Both the position numbers and the translations under genes were made by a program. Under the pieces are notes generated by a model, which did no database searches, had not been told where the DNA came from, and was given only the letters and a program-made list of their open reading frames with translations. A DNA stretch of 64,000 nt from Fasciolopsis buskii (lineage: Eukaryota; Platyhelminthes; Trematoda; Plagiorchiida; Fasciolidae), in contig LUCM01006299.1 of NCBI GenBank assembly GCA_008360955.1, positions 301,710-365,709 of the forward strand. Reading direction: 5' to 3'. Shown here in pieces: positions 32,660 to 45,200 of this stretch. Numbering within the stretch: position 1 is the stretch's first letter; every line of letters starts with the position of its first letter.

Positions 32660-35040
32660 GCCACTAAGGCCCATCATACTAGACGGGGGAGGCGAGGACC
32701 TTGACCTTGAAACTTGGAGTGGCATAGGATTACATAAGGTCTCACCAGGTCACGTGTGCTAACAAACCGGACGACACCGAGTTGCTGTCTATCGTGAAAG
32801 TGACCGGTAGATTTAGGATTCCAACCTCTTTCGGGTTTGTTTGGAAGACTGTCTGTTCAAATTACCGATGTTTGTGTAGAACATATTGATGTTTGTCTGA
32901 ATTTCCCAGCTTAACTTTCATCCCAGAACGCTTATCCATCGCACACCGATTTTTCGGTTTGCACATTCCGCTTCATCCACTTTGGCGTATGACGACTGTA
33001 CGGCGAAAAATCCGTCCGCATCTTATCTTGTCCGAATTCTAATTGACGAAGTGAAGGCCGGTTATGAACACTTGAAGTCTTTTGGTGTTTTCTCAACGTT
33101 TTGAATTTGCTACCGTTTTGTCAGCTTTCTTCATAGCATTTGAATAGCAGTGTCTCATTTTGACTGAAAGTTTGTGTGCTTGTTAAAGCTCCAGTCAATA
33201 TAACGAGGTTATGCTCGACACATGAAATCGCTTGAACTTCTAGTTAGCTGAATGGCGAGAAATATCTGGCGTGATTGATTATCTTGCCGTATCGTGGAGT
33301 TTTTTTCTATTTCACTTATTTGCTTCGCTTTATGCCGTGTTTGGTGTGTCGGAAAGCTGTTGCTAATCGTTGTTACTCGATACGATTTGATAACCTTCCT
33401 CCATAAACTTATTTCGTGAATTTCCGCAAGTCGGTAATTGTCCTTCGTAATATCGAGATAACGATTCCTCGCGTGCACCACTATCTTATCAAAACGCTCA
33501 GCGTGTTGGAGCATACACAGAGCACGTGATCGGTTCTTAAGCTTTGATGTTTTCTCTTGGAAAACGTTTGAACGTCAGTGATATTATAATCTGCACGAAT
33601 AACTTAAGTTATCTGTTGTCATTACTTTTGTCTTCTCCGCAGCGTTCCTAATAATCCTTTCCATTAACTAAAGCTTGACTTTACTTCCTATCTAGGAGCT
33701 CGATTGTTTGACCATCGTATTTTTGTATGATAGCCTCGACATTCGAAGCTTCATCATGCTGTATTTCTGCACCTTCGAACACTGGGAAAAGCAAATAGTC
33801 CCTTCAAATTGCGTTTTGCCCGCTATTCTTATTTTTCTCTTTCGATTGTTATGTATTTGTATTTTGTTTAAAACTATTTTTCCTCCTTTATGCAATTAGA
33901 ACTTGACAGAATGGGAGCAGAAATTTCCTGGACATTAGTAAAAGTATATTGATTTTCATGTCATTCATAGTTATTGATATGAATGTTTGAGTTATCCCAT
34001 TTCTTCGTGTTTTCCGTAAAAACATCGACTGACCACCACGTGACAACACAAACTCACGCACGTACACTCAACCTGTCGTGTGTAAATGAGTGTTGATATT
34101 TTCATGTTCACTTTTCCAACTCTCTTGAGAGCTTTTTCTATGCCCATTGGTCCTTGTGCGATATTTACCAATATGCATTTCGTTCCAAATCGCCTTGGTG
34201 AATTGTAGTGTGTTTGGAACGGGCTAGTTCGTTGTTCAGCCATTAGAAGCATGCTTACTGGTTTTGTGTACTCGATTTTTTTGATGTCCAACAACAGCTG
34301 CCACTGTACCCCGGTACGTTACAGTTGATCGAGTTTTTACGAAGTAAACATGTGTGCACTGTCACATGCATCCACTGTGACAATTTTTTTAAATTTCTTT
34401 GACTTCGTGATTGGACCTTGATTTTTAAGTGCCCCAGATGATCAACATTTGGAAATACAAGCTGTTTATTGATCAACCTTCTTTGCCACGGAGTGATAAC
34501 AGATTTATGATCTTTAACAGAGTTTAGTATCCTCACGTATGCGCATATGCATTGAGAAAACTCATGAAACAAATGTCACATGAAAACTTTCCGCTTCATC
34601 AGGCAAAATATACTGCTTATTGAGCGAGAACTGACGATCCTTTTCGACGATAAGCCGTGAGTGTTCGAGTTATCTAGCTAGCAAAATGGCTAGTATTTTA
34701 TTTGATGTCCCATTTTGGTAACCATGTGTATATCTCAACGGTAGCGCATTAAGAGCCTGCTACGGAGAACAAAGTGATATTTATTCACAACCATTTGGCA
34801 ATGTGTTGCTAGAAATCCAACATCAATTAACAATGGTAATCGATGGGCCCGCCACTATCTTTTGGTATGTTTTGGTCATTTTCATATGCTGTTCATCAAC
34901 TCCATCGAAAAATTGCTTTTACTCCATGCTCCAGGAAGTAATAGAGCACCTAGGTCAATATCCACTGGTTATCTAGCTCACTTAATTATCACATCAGGAC
35001 ACGAAACATATTTCTGATAGGATCAGGGTTCAGATCGGGA
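32660..35040. other. No recognisable gene
   Basis: AT-rich with several medium ORFs on the minus strand (33209-33514, 33692-33895, 33992-34294, 34255-34572). These are Lys/Ser-rich and have no motif. A block at 34736-34758 (TCAACGGTAGCGCATTAAGAGC) resembles a tRNA D-arm/A-box but has no B-box downstream. Confidence 0.35.
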
Positions 35041-35047
35041 TATGGTT

Positions 35048-35413
35048 TTATATAGAGCGTATGCCGGACCCAAGTATGTTATCACCCATTTTGAATATAG
35101 GGATAATCGTAAGTGGAATGAAATTTTCTTGCCCGAATGAGATTCCGTTTTTCCTGTCCAGAGGAGTTAACCTTAACAACCACGATATTTCCACAAGGGG
35201 CGCATACCGAAGTGTGTCATTGCAAGCCTTACTTGCGGAATTCTGTACACTTTGCTGTTTTCCAACAGACTTGAGGGAAATCCATTGGCGTGCGGCACCA
35301 TGTGACGTTCTGTGGACTGAATTTCTATGCGAATCTCCACCTCGGGAAATGCGTTTATTCGTAACAGGCGGTCTCGCACCAGAGGCGAGCCAAATTAATT
35401 TCCAACTTCCCAT
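35048..35413 (-). mobile_element. Possible LINE RT N-terminal scrap
   Basis: A minus-strand frame of 121 codons contains LRYAPLVEISWLLRLT and then IPLTIIPIFKMGDN. These resemble the (L)KYAPxxxxxLLxLxxxIW and xVxPIFKKGD segments of LINE reverse transcriptases. The expected NYRGISL block does not follow. The plus strand is also open here for 139 codons, so the resemblance may be accidental. Confidence 0.3.
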
Positions 35414-35642
35414 CGTCTTTCTTCATTTGGATTGGTGGTCCGTCACTCACAAATGGTCAATGGCTCAAACCCCATTTTGATGTTCTCCGGCTTGTTATTA
35501 CACCCGACCTACTAGGGTCTTAGGCGGACCTATGGCACTCTAATTTTCGGAGTCATGGTTTGCGATCATCCGTGTTTAATGTGCCCTAGCTGTCATATGA
35601 TCTATCTCCTCCACCTCGCTTATAATTCCAATATGTAAGTAG

Positions 35643-35846
35643 GAAAATTGGCGTGGCCGACGCCGTACTCTCCTTCGAGAATCCCGTGTCCTATTCGTCA
35701 GATTTAGCACACAAGTAAATCAAATCATAAATTCTATCAAAGATCAAACTAGCATAGTTATCCAGTGCCCCCATTGCACGGTTCTTCTCGTTTACAATTC
35801 ATCTGGCTGTCTGAGGGGTCATGTAGGGAACGCACGGATAACAGAG
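35643..35846 (+). CDS. Candidate exon, unknown protein with CPHC motif
   Basis: A fully open 204-nt block (68 codons) is followed by a good 5' splice site, ACAGAG/GTAAGA at 35847. The putative 3' splice site (AAGTAG at 35642) is weak but has a CT-rich tract upstream. The peptide contains LLRESRVLFVRFSTQVNQI and VIQCPHCTVLLVYNSSGC then LRGHVG; a Cys-x2-Cys followed by a Cys and a His suggests a small metal-binding loop. It starts and ends in phase 0. No family recognised. Confidence 0.4.
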
Positions 35847-36669
35847 GTAAGACTAGAATGTATCAGTTTTGACAAATATTGTTATATTAGTAATGACATT
35901 TGCATGTACCAAAGGCATGCATTGTTTGAATGAATCATTCCTCCTTCCGCCAACTGTCTAATCATGTAGAACTCAATTTCACTAGAAATCCAGTGCGCTC
36001 TTACGGATCATTTGCCTCGTTTCTATCACCCACGAGCGTGAATTGACAATATCGTTTGACACAGCTTCTTCGCGCCATTTATGCCGAAGTGATTTCTGTC
36101 TGGTGAACAATATTTGGAAAATGTTTCATTCTTGTTATTCGGACAAAAAAACAAAACGAAAACAAATAAAACAGTACACGGTGCCGATGAGATGCAAGCT
36201 CATTTCAACACTTTTTGCTTCATTTGTTTTCGTGCCCGTATTTATCTTTCTCGTGGATTGGCATTTGGTACCACTTTTGGTGCAATTGGGAACGAAAGCG
36301 TGACCAATAATCACATTGTCTAGTTTTTACAACATTGCCGTTAACATGCAGCGATGCTAGCAAGAGGAATCAAACAATCATTTGTTTCGTGTTATTTGGT
36401 GTTCATTCTGTCAGATTTTTGAAAATTTCGAATTTACTCAAAAATCGTAAAAGTTAACTGGCGCCCGCAGTACCCAAACTCTCTGATGCCCGGCACACAT
36501 ACGAATATGCGCTACCGGCCCGCTATCGGTTTTCAAACAACAAGCTACTGTCCAAACTTTTTGACATTCACTATCCATTGAATCGATTTCAAATGCTCCC
36601 AAATGTTTTCCCACTCTCTCTCTCGTCCGGCTGACGTTTCATTCTGGGGTCTTTCTTATTTCCCCACAG

Positions 36670-36865
36670 ACCGGCACCGAATGAACTATCCCGGTCAAAT
36701 CGACGCAAAGGCCTTATTCTGTGCAAATATATTGGTCACCAGTTGCTTGCAACAAACGCGGCCGGGGACAGTTTGATCTGTCTACAGGCAAATAGCTCGT
36801 ATCGTGGACTTCCCGAGCTCTATCTACTCCACGAAGGCTGCACGGTTATTGGTGAAACGATACAG
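36670..36865 (+). CDS. Candidate internal exon, unknown protein
   Basis: It is bounded by an excellent 3' splice site (CTTTCTTATTTCCCCACAG) and 5' splice site (ATACAG/GTAAAC). Only the frame starting one base into the exon is open, giving 65 codons that include RKGLILCKYIGHQLLATNAA, AGDSLICLQANSSYRGLPEL and YLLHEGCTVIGETIQ. Composition and hydrophobic spacing look like a folded globular domain. The exon ends in phase 0, which is compatible with the block at 41691 but not directly with the block at 35643, so at least one exon between the latter two is unseen. No family recognised. Confidence 0.5.
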
Positions 36866-38655
36866 GTAAACTGATACCGAGTTGTCATGATGCGTGACTT
36901 TTACGAATCTCCTTTTCTCGTCAGGGAACGTTTTAAAGAGCTATTTTAATACCATGCCCCTCTCCTCCAAAGCGTATTCTTGATCGATTGTCACTTCCCG
37001 GAATGAGTACCGATTTGATTTCATTTTTTCTCAAGAACAAGCATCGCTTCACAGTAGGCAAATGTGGTCGGTGTTTGCCATTAGGAAAATAGGACCGCGT
37101 GAAAGCAGCCGGCCTTAACTTAACATCCAGGAGCAACAGAAATAGCCCAAAGTCAGTCGTGCTTACAATCCCAGTTGTCATCATTCCTACTTGTTGTCTG
37201 TTGCGAGCCACATTGTAATCGATCTAAGCCTTATTCAACTCTCATCGAAATGCTTCAGTTGAAATTGCTGCATCATCGCAGCACCATCGACTGGCAGGGT
37301 ATTAGTTACTGAACGAACGAATGGTGTATTGACAGAAATGTTTGCGAGTAGGAATTCGCGTGAATCGGAAGGGTGCACGTGCACGGTGGCCAGTTGTCGT
37401 GGCAATCGGACATATCTTTTAGTGTAACCGATCATTCTGTCACTCCGGTCGGTAGACTCGAACAAGGAAATCCGGAACGTGTTGCTCCGAGGAAAATCGT
37501 TGTTAGTCATTTGGAAAATGATGAAAGCAAGTTATTTTTCTCGGTTATTCCATCTCAACCCTGTTCAGGATACGGCAAGATAGTCCAGGCCATCTAATAG
37601 TAAGAGAAACTGAAAATCTGGACACTTTCTCAACGTAAGCGTGCGTAAGTGTTGCGTTGGAGTGTTTTCCACCCAAACAAACTGGGGAATGATGACCGAC
37701 AGCTCATTCTTGACCATGTCGTCGACCGAATAAGGCTGACAAACTGAAACGGTTTTTCACAACTTTAAAGACCAACAGCAGCTCACAAACATGAAAGAAT
37801 GGAGACCCATTTGTCTGCCACTTTGTGAGAATTGTCGATTTGCTAGTCGATATGATCGCAAAGTTTCTGTTTTGACGGTTTTGCTTTGTTCACGTTGCAG
37901 CATCATCCTCAGTGGCATAAGATTGTGAAGATGTCTTGCTTTTCATTGATCGGAACAATAAATTCCCATGATCGATGCTTCAGGTGCACCTGAAATGACC
38001 TAATGTATTTGGAAAAATTGGCTGGGATATGAAACATGATTGTACATAGCTGTAGCGTTGAAATGATGTTTCACAAACGGGCTATGGATGGCTTTACTTA
38101 TTCCAATCTTCAAGCATGCAGGATATCGATGGTGTATTTTTTGATCCAGTTGCCATCTTGTATGATCAATGCAGCTAACTCCACAGGAACAGGTGTATTG
38201 GAAAAAACATGTCAGTGATTGACGATATCAATCGGTCTTCGAGGCGAAGTGGAAGGGTGGAATAGATCGAACGAAGGATACCATTTGTCAGCGTCGTTAA
38301 CGACGCCCTGAACTGCCTTCGAAATTTACTTCCTTAATCGTTCATTGTGATTTTTGTTCACGAAGGGAAGTTTAGTGAACAATTTCTTCTTAGGAGCATC
38401 TTGCATTACACTCTTCGCTGTTTGTTGGACCTGTTTTGATAGACTTTTTCGTGAATTGTTTCCCGTCTTCATCAGTTCATTTTGTAGTGTTTCGGTTGAA
38501 CATATCTTTCTGGCACGTCAGGCTAATAGGCACATTAATTTTGCTCCTATCACATTGATAGGGCTTTGTGAACGTCAACATGTTGTTATACCCAAACTAG
38601 ATTTGTGCTCTTTTCTTTGAGTCCGGGTTTTTGCGTTGCTTATACTTGCTCGAAG

Positions 38656-38769
38656 GTTACTGGATCCTCACACATATCAACCATGTTACGGTAGCGTGAA
38701 TACATATCGTAGTTTATCAAACTTGCCACGAAATTCTCTGCCAGCAACGAACCGAGTGGTAACCTACAG
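38656..38769 (+). CDS. Candidate exon A of a short-intron pair
   Basis: The open block encodes LLDPHTYQPCYGSVNTYRSL and SNLPRNSLPATNRVVTYR. It ends at CTACAG/GTACGC (5' splice site at 38770) and is preceded by a moderate 3' splice site (CTTGCTCGAAG). Splicing across a 62-nt intron to 38832 restores an Arg codon and keeps the frame open. It does not join in phase to the exon at 36670, so it may belong to a different transcript or need further exons. Function unknown. Confidence 0.3.
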
Positions 38770-38831
38770 GTACGCGATCTATGTGACTATGCAAGCCGGA
38801 TTGAGCTACCTCGTTTGAGCGGCTCTTTCAG

Positions 38832-38966
38832 AGTCGGCGCCGTGGATTTACATATTCATTCTCCTAAATCGTACTGGTTCCAACCTGTCGCAACTCCTGT
38901 AAAGAGGACAGGCATTCGTGGGTTATTTGCACCTGTTGTTGCTAACGTCTGCGACATAATCTCAAG
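38832..38966 (+). CDS. Candidate exon B of a short-intron pair
   Basis: It follows the 3' splice site GGCTCTTTCAG and ends at CTCAAG/GTATGA. In the frame set by exon A it is open and encodes VGAVDLHIHSPKSYWFQPVA and then KRTGIRGLFAPVVANVCDII. The joined A+B peptide is about 83 residues and resembles no family I recognise. It ends with two codon bases, and no downstream partner starting with one base was identified. Confidence 0.3.
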
Positions 38967-38969
38967 GTA

Positions 38970-41640
38970 TGAAACAAAAATTACTCCACCAACCTTCCAA
39001 TCACGCTAACAAGCTCCAATTTGAGATTCTTAATCTCCGGTTCCGAGACATCCTGACCAGGGCACTAGATTAATCAGAAAAGTCAAGCAAACCTATACTT
39101 CTCGCTATCAATTCTGCTAGATAAATCAAAACCTTGTGGAAACATTGAGATCTCGTGCATCATTTTGCGACCATAGATGACACACACATAATTCTACTGA
39201 TTGAAAACCCAACTACGCGCACTTGGATCGTGACTGTTAAAGTTGCCTATAGTAAAATACTAGTAACAGAAGAGTTCAAGCTAGTTACCGGTTTTTCGCA
39301 AGCTTATAACATCTCCAGTATCCAAAAATCCAACAATGAAGGTTGAGTACCAGTACCACGGGAATGTTTTCGTTGTGAGAGTCTGCAACACTGTCCAGGA
39401 CGTCTACTTCCCTAGACGTTGCGTCTGTAATTTTCCGCGTTCGAATGCATACCGCCACCAATGATGACATAACCAGGAATTCTATTGAATATTCGCATAA
39501 ACAACTGTTTCGCTTGTTTAAACACAAATCTGTGTTGCTTGAGGGTCACAGATGTAGCTTTCGGCTTCGATTTAATGCTGTCGGTTGCGTGACCGTATTA
39601 ATTATTTACCTGATTCGTCTTCCATGCCCGTTATGTTCGTCAGCACTTACGCATCACAAATTACACTGTCCAAAACCATTTGGTTTATTGAGCAGTTGAA
39701 TTGCTGTTGCAACAAACAGAATTGTATTGACGTCAGATACTGTCTCTTGCTGCCGGGCAACCCTGAGTTGCGTTTAACCAAGCAGCCGTTTAAGCGCTGA
39801 TTGAATCCAGCTCTTGGTCAGACCATCACCGGTGACGATATCCATTCGAACAATACGTCCAATCGTGGTAGTTGACGTTTCGTTCTAGGTGGCTCTTGAT
39901 CATCGAGTCACATATATGAATATCAAATGAGATTCCAGCGACAGTGAACTGGCGCGCCCACCGATTCCAATATTTGATCCCCAACAATTATCCAACCCCC
40001 AACCGATCAACGACACGCGTTCTAACCAGAACATGACAGGTTCAGTCCCGTCCGTTGGCGATGAATTTCCCCAATTCGCAGTGTTCCGTTAGTCGCGAAT
40101 CCTCTCCGGAAAATCATGCAATTTGTGGATTCATCATTAAACGAAATAAAGGGTAAAAAATGTGTCAGCTGATACAGCCCGGCGAAACTACTCCACGGAT
40201 CAGTTCAAACAGGCAGTGGATAGCAAAGGTAAGGACGGTGAAAGGTGCACCTGAATCGGTAAACAAGGATGATTGTTTGATTCAACAGTCAAGAAGGAAA
40301 TCTGTTCCATCTACTCATTACCGTATTTCGAAAGAGGTGAAACAACTGCACAACCGATCGTCAGACCTGTCTGGAACAATCATCTTACCTTGCACATTGT
40401 AGTTGGCTAGGGGAAAGCTAAAAGTTGCAAGACCCCACAAAGATGTCAGAATAGGTGCCGTTAGTCAATCTCCTATCTAACATGGACAAAGGAGTGTCTA
40501 TGCGTCCGTCAACAGCGCTGGCATATCGCATTGTATCCGATATCTGCAAATTCACGATTTTCAAAAAAGCCAAGTTAGCCTAGAGCATGGGGTAAATACA
40601 AAGGTGAACTATGATGGCCACAACGAGTTACAACGGCACGAAGCCCCGGCGTCGAGGGGTATAAAATAACCGATAAAACGATTAGTTCATATTGAAATGT
40701 CACCAGACACACGCGTGATTTGCCGTGGTTGTGCCTCCCATCGTTCCAATAGGCCCTCTATCTTGCGCCATCAGAAATCTTGGAAGAAACGTGCGTATGG
40801 TGAAAACAAAAATTTGAAAATCAACAAATACTTGAATTTTGGGGATCGAGAACCGTCCGAGATTCGTCCAACTATCCGCCCATAAGATTAACGACCGGAA
40901 CAAAAACGGCCCCATTTGAATGAAACTTGAAATGCAATTGAATCGGGTTTGGAGTCAGTTTGTTTACTTATGCCTTTAACAGTGTGGTTCGCACAGCTAT
41001 CCATACACACACACGTGTGTGTGTTACACGCGAGCCTAACCACACGGGTTTTCACAATCTTTTTTTCTCTAGCTCACATCCAGACTAAAAAGAATCAAAC
41101 CAGCCTACACAAAACTTCCTGAGAGTGGGTCCATGCATTAGAGACTAACTGAAACTGATCGTGAAAATGTTCCGATTGTCAACAGAAGGAAATGGTTAAC
41201 AGACTCGCACAGTTCTGTTGTTGAAGGTCAAATATAGGAATAGTGTTTCAAAAGACATTGTGGTCTATCAAAACAGAGGTATTGTCTCTGTCACATACTC
41301 TCGTTTCCCCTCGACAGCTAAAATATAATCGCATATGACTCGATTTCTTGGTCCTCGTCTCTTGTTTTCTTACGGTCACTACTATTTGGGTTTTTGTTGG
41401 CTACTCGAAAAATCCGCTGGCGAGTGTATAAACTTGGTATTTGTTTACTACTTTGATCCTATCAATGATGCATTCATGTTCATTTTGATTTAATCTTTTG
41501 ACGTTGCCCGTAGATGAAATGAGTTTTCGTCTTTACGTGTGTACATCTCATTCAGATAGTTAGTCCGTGTAATCATCGGACATGCCACAAAAGCCCACTG
41601 ACTGAACAAAACGTAAATCGAATTCGCCCAATTGCTCTCC
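38970..41640. other. Presumed intronic/intergenic sequence with small ORFs
   Basis: Open blocks at 39155-39346 (HIILLIENPTTRTWIVTVKV), 39445-39699 and 40697-40885 could be exons, but their splice boundaries are weak or phase-incompatible. AAAG/GTAAGG at 40228 is a good 5' splice-site match. The 41005-41024 palindrome lies here. Confidence 0.3.
41005..41024. repeat. Perfect (AC)5(GT)5 palindrome
   Basis: ACACACACACGTGTGTGTGT is its own reverse complement. It is a simple-sequence palindrome that can form a cruciform or Z-DNA; no function is implied. Confidence 0.85.
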
Positions 41641-41690
41641 CCCTATCCTTCCTTCATCTTCTACTCCTTACAATCATATTGGGACAAAAG

Positions 41691-42119
41691 TCCTCACGCC
41701 TTATCAATACTGGCATGGGAAAAGTTGTTCTGCATCCAAGTCAGGCAAATTTTCGGGTCGATCAGTCAACCGTGCAGAAGTCACAGCGGACTTCGGCAGA
41801 CTCTTCTCCCGAACCGGTTCACTTGCATCGAGCTAGCCTGCTCATCCCGATCCCGCTAAGAGGATGTAATTCCAAAGCGCCCGATTTTTTCCGTCCTTCA
41901 GTACCAAATCCGCGTGGATCGATTCAGTCTCCAACTCCCAAGTCGAACGTATTGAAATGGTGCAGACTATCTCATCCAGCAACCTCGAGCGAGGACGCGA
42001 TGCAATATGCGTTGCTCTGCATTTCACCTTCACTTCCCCCATATTTCACACGGAAAATACATGAACTGGGCTTGAATTTTGATTACTCGACATGGATTGA
42101 CTCGTGTGAAAGTACATAG
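41691..42119 (+). CDS. Candidate terminal exon (143 codons), unknown Ser/Pro-rich protein
   Basis: A dense pyrimidine tract (TTGCTCTCCCCCTATCCTTC and on to 41670) leads to a 3' splice site at 41689-41690. The frame then stays open for 142 codons and ends in TAG at 42117-42119. AATAAA follows at 42248, the arrangement expected for a last exon. The protein is Ser/Pro-rich and probably disordered in the first 90 residues (TSADSSPEPVHLHR, SIQSPTPKSNV), then ends in a more ordered YALLCISPSLPPYFTRKIHE and LGLNFDYSTWIDSCEST. It starts in phase 0 and can accept the exon at 36670-36865 across a ~4.8-kb intron. An unspliced ORF starting upstream is the alternative. No family recognised. Confidence 0.5.
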   Translation, partial: SSRLINTGMGKVVLHPSQANFRVDQSTVQKSQRTSADSSPEPVHLHRASLLIPIPLRGCNSKAPDFFRPSVPNPRGSIQSPTPKSNVLKWCRLSHPATSSEDAMQYALLCISPSLPPYFTRKIHELGLNFDYSTWIDSCEST

Positions 42120-42247
42120 TTTGTACAGTTGTTCTGTTGTTTTCTTTGAAGTTGGTTCACCACTTGATTCTTCGATTCACTGCATCAAAATCACTCGCTA
42201 AGTCATGTTTCCTATTCATATCGCAAATAATTTACTAGTCATTTTGA

Positions 42248-42253
42248 AATAAA
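42248..42253 (+). terminator. Putative poly(A) signal AATAAA
   Basis: A canonical hexamer (TGAAATAAAGG) 129 bp after the stop of the candidate terminal exon at 41691-42119. Confidence 0.5.
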
Positions 42254-42259
42254 GGCAAT

Positions 42260-45200
42260 TCGATTCGTCCGTGAACGGATTCACCGCGGAACGGCTGCGC
42301 GTAGTTCTGAACCGATGTCATCTACGTGGGTTACATGTATCCCACTCCAAGAAGTTCAAAGCTTCGACTTTCGGGTTTGTCAGTCGCTTTGGTGATAGAT
42401 TCACTTTCATCCGACTCAATCCCACCCTGGATCTATTTCGTCCGTATGTCATTTTATGCCATTTCAATTCCCAGAGTCATAGTCACCGGTATTTTTCATT
42501 GTTACAGCAGATCCTGCGGGGTTTTTAAATCATACTTCAGAATTATGTTAGAAATCTTCAGAATCGCCACTTGACTATCTCATCAAGATCTCGTGCTCAT
42601 ATGTATGTAACTTGACGAATCTGACCCGGGTGCCTTTGCGAGTAGGTAGTGTAAAAGACCCTGAGTATCCGCTGCTCACAGTGAATGCGCAGACATGCGT
42701 TAGCTGACAAAGGCATATGCTGTTCCGTAGTTCCGAATACGTCTGACGTAAATTTGAATAGTTTCGATGTAATTTCGAAATATTGTGAAAATAGTGTTTA
42801 GGGGTATGAATTACGTTCCTCGTAATGCACTTGTGACTCACGCATATGTTAAAAAGTTAGTTCGTGAAAGCAAGCGAATGACCGCTCAGTTGTATCACTT
42901 TGTGTTGTTGGCAACACCACCAGTCAACCCAGGCTGAAAAATTGCACAATCAGTTGAACGTTCTCTCCTCCAATAACTCAGATCGGATCAATATTGCCAC
43001 TAGCTAAATATCACATCTTTGCTTTGAACGTGTCCTTGAAGCGATTGACTTATTTCCTTTATATAGCACTCTGACTTCGGTGGTTTGATAGAACGCTAGT
43101 GTGCGAGTAATGGCTTTCTGTTTGAATCGTCTTCATCTACGGGTTCAAATAGGTAGAAGTGTACTTGCTAATTTGAACGCATGTGGGTACGTGAGCCAGG
43201 AGATCAGAAGATAGTCACGATATGGGACTTGAGTGTGGATTGAAGTTTCATTAGTCCTGATTGGTTAGCCAAGTATGAGGTCAACAAAAATGTGAACTGT
43301 CGGGCGTGTTTGCACACGCATGCAGTGGTTTCAGCTAAGTGCACACCGCGAGCACACTACAACATCCGCTTGTCCATTTTGTATCCCGTACAAACGCTCC
43401 TGTTAGTCGGGAAATTCCCATTCGTTTGTGCACTATAACTTCCTTATTGGCTTTCAGAGTCACTGAATGATGCCTTCCATATGCTATGACCACGTACCCA
43501 CAGCTACCACTTGTTATGTGCCTACCTATGATTTAGATTCTATCATACAAAACAGATACCAACTAAATCCAGTGAAAGGCACAATTATGATAAGATTCTG
43601 CATGCTTGATGCGTGAGAACAGGGGAAAAATCACGTCCCAGGACTGCTAGGCTCCACTGCACGAAAAAGGTGAACCGGCAATTGTGACCCAATAATGGCG
43701 CGGAGCCACATAATGTCCCAGTATGTCAGTTAGTATTCTTTTCGAACGTTGATACCGCGTGCTGACTCATTTTCTAAATATTGTACATCTATTGAACAGT
43801 TAATTTGACATCATTCTTCCCATCTAACTGCAAATGGATTTAAATAATGAAGTTGAAAACATTTACTCACATCGTGTGTCCGAGACCGTCACACTGTATC
43901 CGTACTCGTGCATACTATGATCCGTGCGGTTTTATCTTCCCGTAAAATAACCACGGGATCATGCGAACATGAAGGAAGAAATGCTTTGACAACACAGAAG
44001 TGATTTATTCAATTACTCACTGGCGCAACTGCTTCTGTTCTGCCGAAATAGCCGTATGGCACTCCACATGATAATTTATTTGGTACCGTTTGATTTAGCC
44101 CAGAAAGACCGAAGATCGGCTAGTGGTGTTGTACTCTGTGTGGTTGTGGAAGGGTGTGTGGTGATTCGGTCGCTTGCTAAATTTCGTCTTATGAATGAGT
44201 TCGGGCGCTTGGCAACTTGTTGGCTAACCTCATTATCCTTGAAGGATAGTTGTTAGAAGATTTTCAGCTTCGACAATTTAATGGTCTTTGAGTGTGACCA
44301 AGGGCCCAGAATGAAATCAGTTGGATATTCATTTGAGCCTGATGCCGTGATGTTCGTCTTTTAGTACATGAACTGCTGAGTATCCAGCCCCAACATGCAA
44401 CTGGAGATTGGACACGTAGGTCCCTTATTCCACTAATTTGAGATGGAAGCCTTTGCTCCGCAAAATCCACTTCATGTCACCCTCCGGGCTCGTGATCAGA
44501 AGGTATTTGTAAGGAATCGAACCGACGAATTCAATCTCTCTGGGATGAAATTCCACTTCGGTCGCTGGGTTTCGATATCTCAAGGTTAACGGGTTGAACA
44601 AACAATTGCTTTTCACATCACTCAACAAAAGCTTCCCTGGGGCACAATGTCCAACTTGGCACCGAACACATTTGAATTTCGAGTACGCGGAGCCACAAGG
44701 TATTTAGAATGAAGGATTCGCTTACACGTTATTCGTCTCTAATTTTTTTCCAGCTGGTATCATCTGATTTGGATTTGTAACTGCTAAGTAGAATTCCCAT
44801 TCTACTAAGCATCTGACTGCATGTGCCGTCTTAAAATCATTTCCTTTGTCTCTTGGATTCCGTGTAACCGTTATTCTTGCTTCCGTTTGCAGAATAATCA
44901 ACGAGGCTAATCTAGCGACAAAAACCTGGTTAGTTGTTATCGTTGTTGTTACTCTCGTGTATCTCGCCAGTAGTGGTTGTACATCACTAGAAGTTCTTTA
45001 ACATTAGTCGCATCCGAAAGTCGTGCACGTGATTGCGCATTGATAAGAGCAACTACTCAGTAAGTCAGAAGTTCGCCGTTTGATTCTGGCCAGTTGCATC
45101 GATCTTTGATTGCGTGAATAGATTCTCCATTCTGTTCGAATCAGAGGACGATGCGAGTTACAAGTGATTCAACATTCAACTCGGTAATAAGAAACCGTGA

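Noticed and set aside
37235..37597. Opposed ORFs (minus 91 codons, plus 74 codons), each with balanced composition
   Set aside because: Neither has consistent splice sites, and the plus frame meets a stop just before the only good GTAAGA; no way to choose.
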